Shown: positions 43,345-53,987 of the stretch, one piece after another
How positions within the stretch are numbered: the stretch's first letter is position 1
Layout of the letters: the number at the start of each line of letters is the position of its first letter
Source: Pleurocapsa sp. FMAR1
GTDB taxonomy: Bacteria > Cyanobacteriota > Cyanobacteriia > Cyanobacteriales > Xenococcaceae
Reading direction: 5' to 3'
Length of the DNA stretch: 64,000 bases
Assembly (NCBI RefSeq): GCF_963665995.1
Contig: NZ_OY762512.1
Coordinates: 1,612,001-1,676,000, forward strand
Notes under the pieces: model-generated
What the model saw: the letters and a program-made list of their open reading frames with translations, nothing else
Databases searched by the model: none
What the model was told of the DNA's origin: nothing
Made by a program: the position numbers and the translations under genes

Positions 43345-44508
43345 TTAATTTCTAATTTGTACAGGCATTACGAGGTAGGTCATATTTAATCCTCCCAGAG
43401 GTGTAAAGATAACTGGTTGATTCCACTCGTTTAACTGCATTTTAATTTCGGCTGCGGGAAGTGCCTTTAGTCCGTCCATTAGGTATTTAATATTAAAAGC
43501 GATGTCTATATCTTCGCCTATAATTTCTGCGGGTAAAGTCTGTTTGGCATTGCCTATGTCCTGAGCATCTGCTGAAACTATTAACTCTCCCTGGTCATTA
43601 TTGATGCTAAATTTGACCAAGTTATTTTTTTGTGCTAATACTGCTACCAGTTCTAAGCTGCTCAACAATCTTTTGCGATCTAAAATAATTTCACGGGTAA
43701 AACTACTAGGTATTAATTGTCCGTAGGCAGGATAGTCTCCTGGTATATTTGCACTAGTCAATAGGCGATCGCCCAATTCAAAAATGATTATCTGTTCATC
43801 AAAGCTAACCTTGACTAAATCCGTTACTTGTGAATCACCGACAATTTTTTCTAGCTCTCGTAATGCTTTGGCAGGAATAGTTAAAGAAAATTCGGGTAAG
43901 GTAATTGCTGATTCTGGATCTTCTGAATTTAGATCGGCAGCGACAACTGCTAAACGATGACTATCAGTAGCAGCAAATTCTAAAACATCTCCTAAGTTAT
44001 CTGTTCCCAAACCCTGAGTTTTAAGATGTACTCCAGTAAGCACCTGTTTAGATAGTTCTGTAGAGGCAGCAAACAGGCATCCTCCTAATCCTTCATTCAG
44101 TGCCGAGATGGGCAATTCAATTGTTTTTCCAGTTTGTACAGTTGGTAATTCGGGAAATTCGTTGGCTTCAATACACGTTAGTTGAAATTGTCCTGATGCA
44201 GAACTGATAGTGGCGAGACTTGCCCCCTCAGGAACATCTAGAGTAATCTCCATTTCTGGTAAACGAGTTACGATATCATTTAAGAGTTTGGCTGGTAAGG
44301 TAATACTGCCACCTTCGATAACTTCGGCACTAAAACTAGTTTTGATGCCCAAGCTGCCATCAAAAGCAACGACGCTAACCTTCTGGGTTGTTTCTACTGC
44401 CTCAAGCAAAACATTCCCCAATACTACCGGTTCTGGGCGAGAAGGAACGGCACGACTGACTAAGGAAAGATTATTTTTTAGATCGCTTTGACTACAAACA
44501 ATTTTCAT
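43345..44508 (-). CDS. dnaN: DNA polymerase III beta subunit (sliding clamp)
   Basis: 387 residues. Three clamp domains: N-terminus MKIVCSQSDLKNNLSLVSRA, VVLGNVLLEA, FAATDSHRLAVV, and the C-terminus PLGGLNMTYLVMPVQIRN with the usual MP motif. Encircles DNA and tethers polymerase III. It follows dnaA on the same strand across the candidate origin at 44570-44620. Confidence 0.96.
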   Translation of the reverse strand: MKIVCSQSDLKNNLSLVSRAVPSRPEPVVLGNVLLEAVETTQKVSVVAFDGSLGIKTSFSAEVIEGGSITLPAKLLNDIVTRLPEMEITLDVPEGASLATISSASGQFQLTCIEANEFPELPTVQTGKTIELPISALNEGLGGCLFAASTELSKQVLTGVHLKTQGLGTDNLGDVLEFAATDSHRLAVVAADLNSEDPESAITLPEFSLTIPAKALRELEKIVGDSQVTDLVKVSFDEQIIIFELGDRLLTSANIPGDYPAYGQLIPSSFTREIILDRKRLLSSLELVAVLAQKNNLVKFSINNDQGELIVSADAQDIGNAKQTLPAEIIGEDIDIAFNIKYLMDGLKALPAAEIKMQLNEWNQPVIFTPLGGLNMTYLVMPVQIRN

Positions 44509-44514
44509 CTCGAA

Positions 44515-44620
44515 ATTAGAATTAACTAATATTTTAAAACAAGTGTACTATGAAATTTTCTTAGCATTTTGTGGAAAAGCTGTGGATAACTGCGGAAATA
44601 TGCTCTTAAGCTGTGGAAAA
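44515..44620 (-). other. Candidate replication origin: DnaA-box cluster with AT-rich flank
   Basis: TGTGGAAAA (44570-44578), TGTGGATAA (44581-44589) and TGTGGAAAA (44612-44620) are DnaA boxes (complement TTTTCCACA or TTATCCACA), all in one orientation. A degenerate TGCGGAAAT lies at 44591-44599. Starts are 11, 10 and 21 bases apart, close to helical phase. The flank 44515-44568 is AT-rich and could be the unwinding element. Location between dnaA and dnaN supports it. Confidence 0.72.
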
Positions 44621-44622
44621 GA

Positions 44623-45993
44623 TCAATCTTGAGATTTTTGCCGACTGACAAAATTAATGCGATCGCTCAATAAAGAAATGGTTTGATTAAGCTGGCGATC
44701 TACTCTGATCTGTTTAGAAATCTTGTCACAACTATACATGACTGTGGTGTGATCTTTACCGCCAAACTTTTCACCGATGCGGGGTAGACTTAAATCGGTG
44801 TGTTGACGCATCAGATACATAGCAATATGTCTAGCCTTACTAATTTCGCGCCGACGAGAACTCCCTTTAAGATCTTCAGCCGAAACGTTTAAGATTTCGA
44901 CTGCCACCTCAATAATCGTATCGGGAGAAGCAGTAATCTGTTCTATCTTAGGATTGAGTACCGTAGCTATATTTTCCACCGTCATCGACAAACCAGAAAG
45001 GGAAATATAGGCGGTTGCTCGAATTAGTGCGCCTTCTAATTCTCTAATGTTTGAAGTATATTGACTAGCAATATATTCGATCGCCTCTTTGGGGAGATAA
45101 ACATTTTCATATTCCGCTTTTTTTTGCAAGATTGCCATGCGGGTTTCCAAGTCTGGCACTTGAACATCGGCAATTAAACCCATAGAGAAACGGGAACTCA
45201 GACGTTCTTGCAGTTTGGGAATTTGATTAGGAGGGCGATCGCTAGCTAAAACTACTTGTTTTCCTGCTTCATGTAGGGTGTTAAAGGTGTGGAAAAACTC
45301 CTCTTGAGTATATTCCTTACCCTCAATAAATTGAATGTCGTCTACCAGCAAAATATCGGCAGAACGATAGTGTTCGCGAAAGGTTTGAATACTATCGTTG
45401 CGAATTGCAGTAATTAGATCATTAGTAAATTGTTCTGTGGAGACATAAAAGACTTTAGCATCGGCATTAATTTCTAAATGATAATGCCCAATCGCCTGCA
45501 TCAAGTGTGTTTTGCCCAAGCCTACCCCACCACAGAGAAAAAGAGGGTTAAAATCTCTTCCAGGAGACTCGGCTACAGCTAAAGAAGCAGCGTGTACCAT
45601 GCGATTAGTCGGTCCCACCACAAAGCTATAAAAAGTATATTTAGGATTTAATTTAGCTGGCTTGAGTGAATTCCTAGTTGTCGGAAACCCATACTTTTGA
45701 GAGGCAATCTTAGTCCGATCGGTTAAAAAAGCCAGACTTTCTCCCTGTTGAGATTTTAAACGAATCTCTAAAGTTTGACCGCTGACTTCAGTGACCACAT
45801 CACTAATAATATTAAGATAGTGCTTTTGCAAATGGTTCATTACAAAGGCATTGGGAGTTAAAATAGTCAGACAGTTTGGATTCAAATCTTCAATAGTAGC
45901 ATTTTGAATCCAAGTCTCAAAAGTAGGACGACTAAGCCGTTGTTTGAGATGTTCTAAGACTTGTTCCCATAGCTGTTCTGAAGAAATTGCCAC
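44623..45993 (-). CDS. dnaA: Chromosomal replication initiator DnaA
   Basis: 456 residues. Domain I begins [20 protein letters not shown]; the AAA+ domain has [20 protein letters not shown] (Walker A) and [20 protein letters not shown] (Walker B); sensor and box VII features follow. The C-terminal DNA-binding domain has [20 protein letters not shown] and [15 protein letters not shown]. Binds the boxes in the adjacent spacer. Upstream of dnaN in the same direction. Confidence 0.97.
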   Translation of the reverse strand: MAISSEQLWEQVLEHLKQRLSRPTFETWIQNATIEDLNPNCLTILTPNAFVMNHLQKHYLNIISDVVTEVSGQTLEIRLKSQQGESLAFLTDRTKIASQKYGFPTTRNSLKPAKLNPKYTFYSFVVGPTNRMVHAASLAVAESPGRDFNPLFLCGGVGLGKTHLMQAIGHYHLEINADAKVFYVSTEQFTNDLITAIRNDSIQTFREHYRSADILLVDDIQFIEGKEYTQEEFFHTFNTLHEAGKQVVLASDRPPNQIPKLQERLSSRFSMGLIADVQVPDLETRMAILQKKAEYENVYLPKEAIEYIASQYTSNIRELEGALIRATAYISLSGLSMTVENIATVLNPKIEQITASPDTIIEVAVEILNVSAEDLKGSSRRREISKARHIAMYLMRQHTDLSLPRIGEKFGGKDHTTVMYSCDKISKQIRVDRQLNQTISLLSDRINFVSRQKSQD

Positions 45994-46155
45994 TCTATGT
46001 TTATATATTTTAATAGTGATTAGTGATTTGAAGATTTTATCAGTTGATTTGAATTAAAATTGCTAATATTTAACATCTGTTTTCAATGGTTAAAATTTAC
46101 TAATTATACAAAGATTATTCAAGTAAGCTCAAAAAGCAGCTTAAGAAAGATAAAT

Positions 46156-46725
46156 ATGGCAGAATTACCGAAAATCGCCCAAATAGGCGCATACATTCTC
46201 CGAACCAAAGCTAAATCTGTAATTAAGATTGAAGACAAGGATATCTTATCTCTAATTGACTCTTTAATCGCCACAGCGATCGCCAGTAAAGGAGTGGGCA
46301 TTGCTGCACCCCAAATTTCGCAACCCTATCGACTGTTTATTATCTCATCTCACCCCAGCGATCGCTATCCCCACGCCCCAACTATGTCGCCAACGGCAAT
46401 GATTAATCCGCGGATTTTGAATCATAGCCAGGAAACAGTAAAAGATTGGGAAGGATGTTTAAGTGTACCAAATGTTCGGGGTTTAGTTCCTAGATATCGC
46501 CAAATAGAGGTTGAATATACCACTCAAGTAGGAGAAATTAAGCAGGAAGTATTTACAGACTTTATTGCTCGTATTTTTCAGCACGAACTAGATCATCTTG
46601 ACGGTATCTTGTTTGTAGATCGAATTGAGAATGAGGCAGATTTATATACAGAGGCGGAATATCAGGAAATAATTACCGATGTACGGGCGAAAGTCAGAGG
46701 TCAGAGGTCAGAGGTCAGAGATTAG
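46156..46725 (+). CDS. def: Peptide deformylase
   Basis: Removes the N-formyl group from nascent proteins, using a metal ion. From the ATG at 46156 (MAELPKIAQIGAYILRTKAK), about 189 residues; upstream in-frame codons are not conserved. Motif 1 is KGVGIAAPQIS, motif 2 is EGCLSVPN (metal Cys) and motif 3 is QHELDHLDGILFVDRI (metal His pair and catalytic Glu). The last eleven residues, KVRGQRSEVRD, come from GTCAGAG heptamer repeats and are not part of the family. Confidence 0.93.
   Translation: MAELPKIAQIGAYILRTKAKSVIKIEDKDILSLIDSLIATAIASKGVGIAAPQISQPYRLFIISSHPSDRYPHAPTMSPTAMINPRILNHSQETVKDWEGCLSVPNVRGLVPRYRQIEVEYTTQVGEIKQEVFTDFIARIFQHELDHLDGILFVDRIENEADLYTEAEYQEIITDVRAKVRGQRSEVRD
46693..46720 (+). 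repeat. Four GTCAGAG heptamers forming the end of def
   Basis: Exact tandem copies at 46693, 46700, 46707 and 46714. They encode residues just before the def stop at 46723-46725. Confidence 0.95.
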
Positions 46726-46743
46726 CTGATTACTAATTACTTT

Positions 46744-46806
46744 GGTGGGCATTAGTATAAGTGTCTTTTTTATGATAAATAGAATTTTATTTCATGCCCA
46801 CCCTAC
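46744..46806. repeat. Short inverted-repeat element (GGTGGGCAT...ATGCCCACCCTAC)
   Basis: GGTGGGCAT (46744-46752) pairs with ATGCCCACC (46794-46802). The right end, TGCCCACCCTAC, equals that of 9331-9342. It ends 11 bases before the ROK gene start. Confidence 0.78.
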
Positions 46807-46816
46807 AGTTAAATAA

Positions 46817-47710
46817 ATGAAAGAAGCGATCGGTGTAGACTTGGGCGGTACAGCAATTAAGATGGGGCGATTTCTCCCTGATGGAACTTGTCTTGAGTCA
46901 ATTTCTTTGACTACACCCCAACCTGCTAATCCTCAGCCAGTAGTAAAGGCGATCGCTCAAGGAGTCAATCAGCTTAATCGAGATCATACCTGTATTGCGA
47001 TCGGTCTGGGTGTTCCTGGTCCCACAGACACAGCCAGGCGCATTGCCAAAAAATCAATTAACCTCCCAAGCTGGGACAATGTACCTGTTGCCGATTGGTT
47101 AGAGGCACAAACTGGATTACCAACTAGGTTGGAAAATGATGCTAACTGCGCTGCTATAGGCGAGGCTTGGTTAGGCGCAGGTAAACAATTTAGAGATTTT
47201 ATTCTCCTCACTCTAGGAACAGGCGTAGGCGGAGGAATTTTTCTTGATGGCAAATTATTTACTGGACGCTGTGGCGCAGCAGGCGAGTTAGGCTTAATTA
47301 CTCTTAATTCTGATGGTTTTCCCTGTCGTAGCGGTAATCAGGGTTCATTAGAACAATATGCCTCTATTGGTTCAGTTATTCGTAATACAGACAAAGAACC
47401 CGCAGAAATGGGGAGATTAGCAGAATCGGCAGATCAAACAGCTTTAGCCTTTTGGCACAACTATGGTAAAACTTTGGGTGCAGGTTTAGCTAGTTTGATC
47501 TATGTTTTAACTCCTGAAGCGGTAATTATTGGCGGAGGAATTAGTGCAAGCGCTCGGTTTTTTCTGCCCAGTGCTTTAAAAGAGATTGAGCGGCGGGTAG
47601 TGTCTCCTTCTCGTCCAGGTTTACAGTTGCTTACTGCCAAATTAGGAAATAAGGCAGGAATGTTAGGCGCAGCTAAATTGGTTTGTGACGAAATGAAATT
47701 TAGTGAATAA
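46817..47710 (+). CDS. ROK-family sugar kinase (glucokinase-like)
   Basis: 297 residues. ATP-binding motif GVDLGGTAIKMGRF, then IGLGVPGPTD, LENDANCAAIGEAWLG (catalytic Asp in NDAN) and LLTLGTGVGGGIF. The ROK signature is modified: GAAGELGLITL lacks the His of GHxxL and only one Cys remains in PCRSGNQGSLEQ, so the usual structural zinc site is missing. Kinase residues are present. Cyanobacterial homologues annotated as glucokinase share this look, I think. Glucose is the likeliest substrate. Confidence 0.85.
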   Translation: MKEAIGVDLGGTAIKMGRFLPDGTCLESISLTTPQPANPQPVVKAIAQGVNQLNRDHTCIAIGLGVPGPTDTARRIAKKSINLPSWDNVPVADWLEAQTGLPTRLENDANCAAIGEAWLGAGKQFRDFILLTLGTGVGGGIFLDGKLFTGRCGAAGELGLITLNSDGFPCRSGNQGSLEQYASIGSVIRNTDKEPAEMGRLAESADQTALAFWHNYGKTLGAGLASLIYVLTPEAVIIGGGISASARFFLPSALKEIERRVVSPSRPGLQLLTAKLGNKAGMLGAAKLVCDEMKFSE

Positions 47711-47802
47711 ACTATTGGTGTAGCCGATTTGATTTTCTCTTATTTTGCTATTAGTTTTAATTTGTATATTAGTTAGATACCTGTAGCAAAATCAACGCTA
47801 AA

Positions 47803-47854
47803 AAAGCAAAGCGATCGCATCTGTCATATTACCCCAGTGCGATCGCTTTGCTTT
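47803..47854. terminator. 17-bp perfect hairpin containing HIP1
   Basis: AAAGCAAAGCGATCGCA (47803-47819) pairs perfectly with TGCGATCGCTTTGCTTT (47838-47854); the loop is 18 bases. Each arm contains a full GCGATCGC. It lies between the convergent ROK and rpsU genes, so a bidirectional terminator is likely; the right arm is T-rich and the left arm preceded by A. Confidence 0.65.
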
Positions 47855-47981
47855 AAACATGGTGATACCGCCTTGCTAACTGTGTTACTGATTACATATT
47901 TATTTTCCATCTATCTGCTGATGCACAAGATAAACTAGATTTATATATGGGTAACGAGAGCCAGAGCAATCGTGAACCCGT

Positions 47982-48158
47982 TTAACGGTAACGTTTTTTG
48001 CGACGGGCAATTGCTTTGCGTTTACGCTTCTCAATTGGTGTTTCGTGGTGACGACGACGTTTAATGTCGGCGAAGATACCTGCTTTTGATACTTGACGTT
48101 TAAACCGACGCAGTGCAGATTCTATATTTTCGTTTTGTCCAACAACCACTTGGGTCAT
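47982..48158 (-). CDS. rpsU: 30S ribosomal protein S21
   Basis: 58 residues, highly basic: [20 protein letters not shown], then [20 protein letters not shown] and the C-terminus [11 protein letters not shown]. Small-subunit protein near the anti-Shine-Dalgarno region. A strong GGAGGAT lies before the ATG at 48158. It is too short for most ORF filters but unmistakable. Confidence 0.97.
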   Translation of the reverse strand: MTQVVVGQNENIESALRRFKRQVSKAGIFADIKRRRHHETPIEKRKRKAIARRKKRYR

Positions 48159-48559
48159 TAAAAATCATCCTCCAAATTTGCTTACAATAATCGTGAATAC
48201 TACCATGCTGTAAAGGTAGTGAGGTTACGGATTGTTCAATCCGCTTGGAGACATAATCTAAAACAAACCTCTAAATTATGTCTTTATAAAACTCACCAAA
48301 TCAAAGCTGGCGTTCACTTTGTTAATATTTCGTTTATTGTCTAGTAGCTTATTGCTGTTAAGCTTTTTATTATAGCTTTGAAGCAGAAAGCCTATCTAGT
48401 GTTCAACATGAGACTCTAATTATAACTATTTTAGTATTCTCAGCATTACTAAAATAGTATAGATCAATAACCTAGTTCTATTTAGAGCAATATCAAAGAA
48501 AATCTAGATTTAATTCTTTAATATTTGTTTAGTTTCAATTGTCGAATAGTCGTTTGCGC
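48159..48559. other. Intergenic region upstream of rpsU
   Basis: 401 AT-rich bases. Contains the rpsU promoter by position. No RNA, repeat or gene recognised. Confidence 0.5.
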
Positions 48560-49162
48560 TTACAGATTTAGTTCCTTGGCAAAATTTTGACATTTGCTAA
48601 AGTGATATGCACCCATTAATGCGCCCCAAGTTCCTTTACCTGTCTGAGGGTCAATGCCTTTATCAAAGGTTTCTAACTCGTTGGCTGTGGCTTTAAATCC
48701 TAAAAAAACTTGAAAAGTCGTACCTTGGTAAGTAACGCTACAGGGTGTATCTACCAAAGGAGTAGTTTCAAAACAGTATTGGTCGTTGACAAGCTTTTTA
48801 CTAGCTACTTGAAGGGTACAGTTAGGCAAAAATTCAATTTTCTCTGGTGTTATTTGTTGAATCAAATCCTTATTTTGTCCTGCGCCCTGAGCCGTAGTAA
48901 TATCTTTGAACATATAAAATTCTACTTCTATAGTTTCTTTTTGCCTGAGTCGCATAATCCTTGGTCTATAAGGCTGATCGAGCTTTAAAATATTAGCTTG
49001 TTCGGCAAATAAGGTAATGCTGTCTTCAGTAAAAATTGGCACTGGACGTATCCAAAGTCGCAAATTAACATACCAGGCTGGTTGTTCTAAAGCCTGTTGT
49101 TGATTGGCAAATTCTCCAGCTAAATAGGTAGCTAAAGTAGTTAATTGAGTCGAGAAATTCAT
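48560..49162 (-). CDS. CpcT/CpeT-family chromophore lyase-like protein
   Basis: 200 residues of the CpcT/CpeT family, which attaches bilins to a beta-subunit Cys of phycobiliproteins. Features: LATYLAGEFANQQQALEQPA, YVNLRLWIRPVPIFTEDSIT, LDQPYRPRIMRLRQ, CSVTYQGTTFQVFLGFKAT and the C-terminal RGxDP-like DKGIDPQTGKGTWGALMGAY. Somewhat divergent from the CpcT reference in my memory, so it could be a paralogue with another target. No phycobiliprotein gene is adjacent. Confidence 0.85.
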   Translation of the reverse strand: MNFSTQLTTLATYLAGEFANQQQALEQPAWYVNLRLWIRPVPIFTEDSITLFAEQANILKLDQPYRPRIMRLRQKETIEVEFYMFKDITTAQGAGQNKDLIQQITPEKIEFLPNCTLQVASKKLVNDQYCFETTPLVDTPCSVTYQGTTFQVFLGFKATANELETFDKGIDPQTGKGTWGALMGAYHFSKCQNFAKELNL

Positions 49163-49223
49163 TAAAAATAAATATTAATTCGGGCTTAAAGTTGATTTAT
49201 CAGCAACCTTAATTAATAATCTC

Positions 49224-50087
49224 ATGGAAGATAGCTCTTTTACGCCTCGACCTACAGAGGATGGTTCATATACATTTTTCTCAGAAGAGTTTCAAGAAAC
49301 TTTTCATTCGTCTTTTGGCGCAAAACAAGAAGCTGAAGTAAGATATGTCGAACCATGTCTAATCAAGCAATTGGCAGCACAACAGTCTACTATCCGCCTT
49401 TTAGATATTTGTTATGGTCTCGGCTACAACAGTGCTGCTGCTTTAGAGGCAATTTGGTCGATCAACCCTAAATGTAGAGTAGAGTTAATGGCATTAGAAA
49501 TATCAGCAGATGTTCCCCGTCAAGCTATAAAATACGATCTCTTATCACAGTGGCAACCTGCTATCCGTCAGCGATTAACACAATTATTCAATAAATCTTT
49601 AATTGAAGATGATTTATTAGAAGCTAGGCTACTGTGGGGCGATGCTAGAAAAACGATCGCGGCGCTCGCCGTCAAAAACTGGCAAGCTGACGCTATTTTT
49701 TTAGATCCTTTTTCTCCACCAAAATGTCCTCAACTATGGACTGTAGAGTTTATTAGTTTGGTGGTCAAATGTCTTCATCAACAAGGAAGACTGGCAACTT
49801 ACTCTTGTTCTGCTGCCGTTCGGACAGCGTTTTTGTCAGCTAATCTAGATATTGCTTCGATAACTGGTGCTGGTCGTAAGTCTCCAGGCACTTTGGCTGT
49901 TCATAAGTATAAAAAATTACCAGCACTTTCTCAGCAAGAGCAAGAACACCTTAAGACTCGTGCGGCGATTCCTTATCGAGATCCAAATTTAAAAGACAAC
50001 GCCGAGACAATAATTGCTAGACGACAGCAAGAACAACAAAGCAGTAATTTTGAACCTACGTCTCAGTGGAAAAAGCGTTGGTTGTAG
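49224..50087 (+). CDS. MnmC-like (DUF752) SAM-dependent methyltransferase
   Basis: 287 residues. The N-terminus FTPRPTEDGSYTFFSEEFQE and ETFHSSFGAKQEAE are family-typical; the SAM motif is LLDICYGLGYNSAAAL; then DAIFLDPFSPPKCPQLWT and LATYSCSAAVRTAF. In E. coli the related MnmC methylates a wobble uridine of tRNA; the FAD domain is absent here. tRNA is a plausible substrate, not shown. The C-terminus (last 45 residues) is Gln/Glu-rich and probably disordered. Confidence 0.88.
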   Translation: MEDSSFTPRPTEDGSYTFFSEEFQETFHSSFGAKQEAEVRYVEPCLIKQLAAQQSTIRLLDICYGLGYNSAAALEAIWSINPKCRVELMALEISADVPRQAIKYDLLSQWQPAIRQRLTQLFNKSLIEDDLLEARLLWGDARKTIAALAVKNWQADAIFLDPFSPPKCPQLWTVEFISLVVKCLHQQGRLATYSCSAAVRTAFLSANLDIASITGAGRKSPGTLAVHKYKKLPALSQQEQEHLKTRAAIPYRDPNLKDNAETIIARRQQEQQSSNFEPTSQWKKRWL

Positions 50088-50384
50088 TTAGATATTTAGC
50101 TTATGGTTAACCGTAAATCTATTTAAAGGCAATTTTTTGCTTTTGCTTGTGGGATTTCTTTTCCTTGTAAACTCCGTATTATGCTCAATCTCAAACAATA
50201 AATTACTATTCATAATAGTATTATTGGCAATTTAAACAACTTTGTATCAATTTTGTTTTCAAATTAAAAGATCCGAGCTAGGCTTAGAGCAACGGTTAGC
50301 TATGATTAATATTTTTTGTACCAAAGCTTAAAAGTTGAATGCAATGGTTTATTGAGTATCTGGAATTTTTTTTAGCATAAAGTA

Positions 50385-51410
50385 ATGAAGAAAGTTAGCG
50401 ATTTTCTCTTGGCGACAATCAATAGCAATAGTTATCAAGTGAACAAGAATCCTCGTCTTACCTCTGCCAAAATTCTTGTTGTTGATGAAAATCCTCTCAG
50501 TCGGATGACGGCAGTCGATCTTTTATCATTAGACGGATATGAAGTGATTGAAGCCTATGACATAGCTTCAATTTTTGAACACATTAATCAGCAAAAGCCA
50601 GACTTGATCTTGCTAGACTTGATGATGCGACAGATAGACAGCTTTGCTTTATGTCGTCAAATAAAAGCTGATTATCGTACTGCCAATATACCCGTTGTTT
50701 TGACAACTTTAACTGATAGCCGAGAAAATCGGATTAAGGTTATGGAAGCGGGGGGAGATGATGTCTTGGTTAAACCTCTCAATCGAATTGAACTATCTAC
50801 AAGAGTTAAATCTTTAGTTGGTCAAAAACCTGCCAATCAAGAATTAGACCAAACTGAACAAATTTTATTTACCATTGCCAAGGCAGTAGATAGTCGTTCA
50901 GTTAGTCGCGGTAGTAGCGATCGCGTGGTAACTTTAATTGAGTCATTTGGTGAGTATCTTGGTTTAGATGACGAAGATATAGAAAATCTAGCTTTTGCGG
51001 CAAATATACACGATATTGGGACGATCGCTATTCCTGATGCGATAATGCTCAAAGCTGGAGAATTAACTGTAAAAGAGAAAGAGTTGATCACTCAGCACGT
51101 TTTATTCGGTGAAGAAATTTGTCAGCCATTACGTAACCGTAGCGGAGTGTTACCTATTATTCGTCATCATCATGAGCGATGGGATGGAACAGGATATCCT
51201 GATGGTTTATCGGGCGCAAAAATTCCTTATTTGGCACAAATATTTCAGGTTATTGATATTTACGATGCCCTGACAAGCGATCGCCCTCATAAAAAAGCCT
51301 GTAGTCCTGCTGAAGCTTTAGAAATTATAGTCGAAGAAACTAACGAAGGATGGCGTAATCCCGATCTGGTTGCTGAATTTACTACCTTTATTCGCTCTCA
51401 AGAACAATAG
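50385..51410 (+). CDS. Response regulator with HD-GYP phosphodiesterase domain
   Basis: 341 residues. Receiver domain (about 28-150): acidic residues in VVDENPLSR, phospho-acceptor Asp in DLILLDLMMRQ and Lys in VLVKPLN. The HD-GYP domain (about 165-335) has ANIHDIGTIAIPD (HD) and RHHHERWDGTGYPDGLSG (GYP), with a following AQIFQVIDIYDALTSDRPHK. Complete motifs predict cyclic-di-GMP hydrolysis under phosphorylation control. No histidine kinase is adjacent. Confidence 0.94.
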   Translation: MKKVSDFLLATINSNSYQVNKNPRLTSAKILVVDENPLSRMTAVDLLSLDGYEVIEAYDIASIFEHINQQKPDLILLDLMMRQIDSFALCRQIKADYRTANIPVVLTTLTDSRENRIKVMEAGGDDVLVKPLNRIELSTRVKSLVGQKPANQELDQTEQILFTIAKAVDSRSVSRGSSDRVVTLIESFGEYLGLDDEDIENLAFAANIHDIGTIAIPDAIMLKAGELTVKEKELITQHVLFGEEICQPLRNRSGVLPIIRHHHERWDGTGYPDGLSGAKIPYLAQIFQVIDIYDALTSDRPHKKACSPAEALEIIVEETNEGWRNPDLVAEFTTFIRSQEQ

Positions 51411-51591
51411 ATGAATTAGTCTTAGTCTTCGTTTTTTGCTCAAGCCTGCTGAAAAATTTAGTAGGTTGTTTGTTATTGATAGTGACAATTCATTAGTAGC
51501 TAATAGCCAATAGCTTTTTGGTAAAAAGATACCCGATGACAGATAATAATATGCGGGGACTTACGATCAAAAACAAAATTACTCATCAGCT

Positions 51592-52572
51592 ATGCCCGAA
51601 ACCAAGAAAAAAACCTTTTTACTAGATTTTGAGAAGCCTCTTTGCGAGTTAGAGTCAAGAATTGAGCAAATTAAAACTCTAGCCGCAGAAAACCAGGTAG
51701 ATGTTGCCACCGAAATAGCTCAATTAGAAATTAGGGCAGAACAACTGCGCCAAGAAATTTTTAGTACTCTAACTCCAGCCCAAAGGCTTCAGCTAGCTCG
51801 TCATCCTCGTCGCCCTAGTACCCTAGATTATGTGCAGGCAATTAGCGATGAGTGGCTAGAGTTGCATGGCGATCGCGGTGGCTATGACGATCCAGCTTTG
51901 GTAGGCGGAGTTGCCCGCATAGATGGTCGTCCAGTGGTGATTTTGGGACACCAAAAAGGTAGAGATACCAAAGACAATGTAGCCCGTAATTTTGGTATGG
52001 CTTTTCCTGGTGGCTATCGCAAAGCATTGCGATTGATGAACCACGCCAACAAATTTGGAATGCCTATTTTAACCTTTATTGATACCCCTGGAGCATGGTC
52101 AGGAGTGGAAGCCGAAAGGCTCGGTCAAGGTGAAGCGATCGCCTATAATCTCAGACAAATGTTTGGGCTTGATGTCCCTATCATCTGTACCGTAATTGGC
52201 GAAGGAGGTTCGGGTGGTGCATTAGGTATTGGTGTAGCCGATCGCCTATTGATGTTAGAACACTCGGTTTATACAGTTGCCAGTCCCGAAGCCTGTGCTG
52301 CAATTCTTTGGAAAGATGCCAAAAAATCAGATAAGGCAGCAGCAGCACTCAAGATTACTTCTTCAGACTTAAAAGAGTTAGGAATTATCGATCAAATTGT
52401 TCCTGAACCTAGCAGTGGTGCCCACGCCAATCCTGTAGAAGCAGCAGCTAAGTTAAAAGAGACTATTTGGTCAAATCTAGAGCAACTATGGCAGATGACA
52501 CCTCAACAGCGAAAAAATTTGCGCTACGATAAATTCCGCAGCATAGGTCGGTTTGAGACTGCTGTAGTTTAA
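51592..52572 (+). CDS. accA: Acetyl-CoA carboxylase carboxyltransferase alpha subunit
   Basis: 326 residues, the usual length. Transfers CO2 from biotin to acetyl-CoA with AccD, the first step of fatty-acid synthesis. Blocks: [13 protein letters not shown] near the start, [52 protein letters not shown] and [16 protein letters not shown]. accD is not adjacent. ATG at 51592. Confidence 0.97.
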   Translation: MPETKKKTFLLDFEKPLCELESRIEQIKTLAAENQVDVATEIAQLEIRAEQLRQEIFSTLTPAQRLQLARHPRRPSTLDYVQAISDEWLELHGDRGGYDDPALVGGVARIDGRPVVILGHQKGRDTKDNVARNFGMAFPGGYRKALRLMNHANKFGMPILTFIDTPGAWSGVEAERLGQGEAIAYNLRQMFGLDVPIICTVIGEGGSGGALGIGVADRLLMLEHSVYTVASPEACAAILWKDAKKSDKAAAALKITSSDLKELGIIDQIVPEPSSGAHANPVEAAAKLKETIWSNLEQLWQMTPQQRKNLRYDKFRSIGRFETAVV

Positions 52573-52680
52573 TTTGGTTGGGTTAGTTAATTTAGGGCGT
52601 TGCTGATTTAAAGAGCGAGTAATAGGTGGCAAGTAATATTCAACCTTGTTATCAATACAAAGCTACCATAAGGAAATTAA

Positions 52681-53721
<1,041 letters not shown>

Positions 53722-53987
53722 TAAAACATCTTTAGCAGCATGGTTAAGTCGACCATCAAAAAGACTTAATGAGTCGGTTTAAGGCAGCCAATAACAAGTC
53801 ATTTTTGACGATCGCTGTAGAAGCTTTTATACTGTCAAGATGCACCAATGCTCCTTACCCAAAAATAAAGATATTATCATCTTTATCCTTTAACGAGCCT
53901 GATGGTGATTAGTTTATTGATGATATCCTGAATCAGAAGCTGATTTTAAAGGAGTGGATTGTTTAATTTGTGGGGAGTTTATTAACA

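Noticed and set aside
46693-46720. Possible CRISPR-like tandem repeat
   Set aside because: Direct heptamers without spacers; a simple tandem repeat. No CRISPR array or cas gene was seen in the window.
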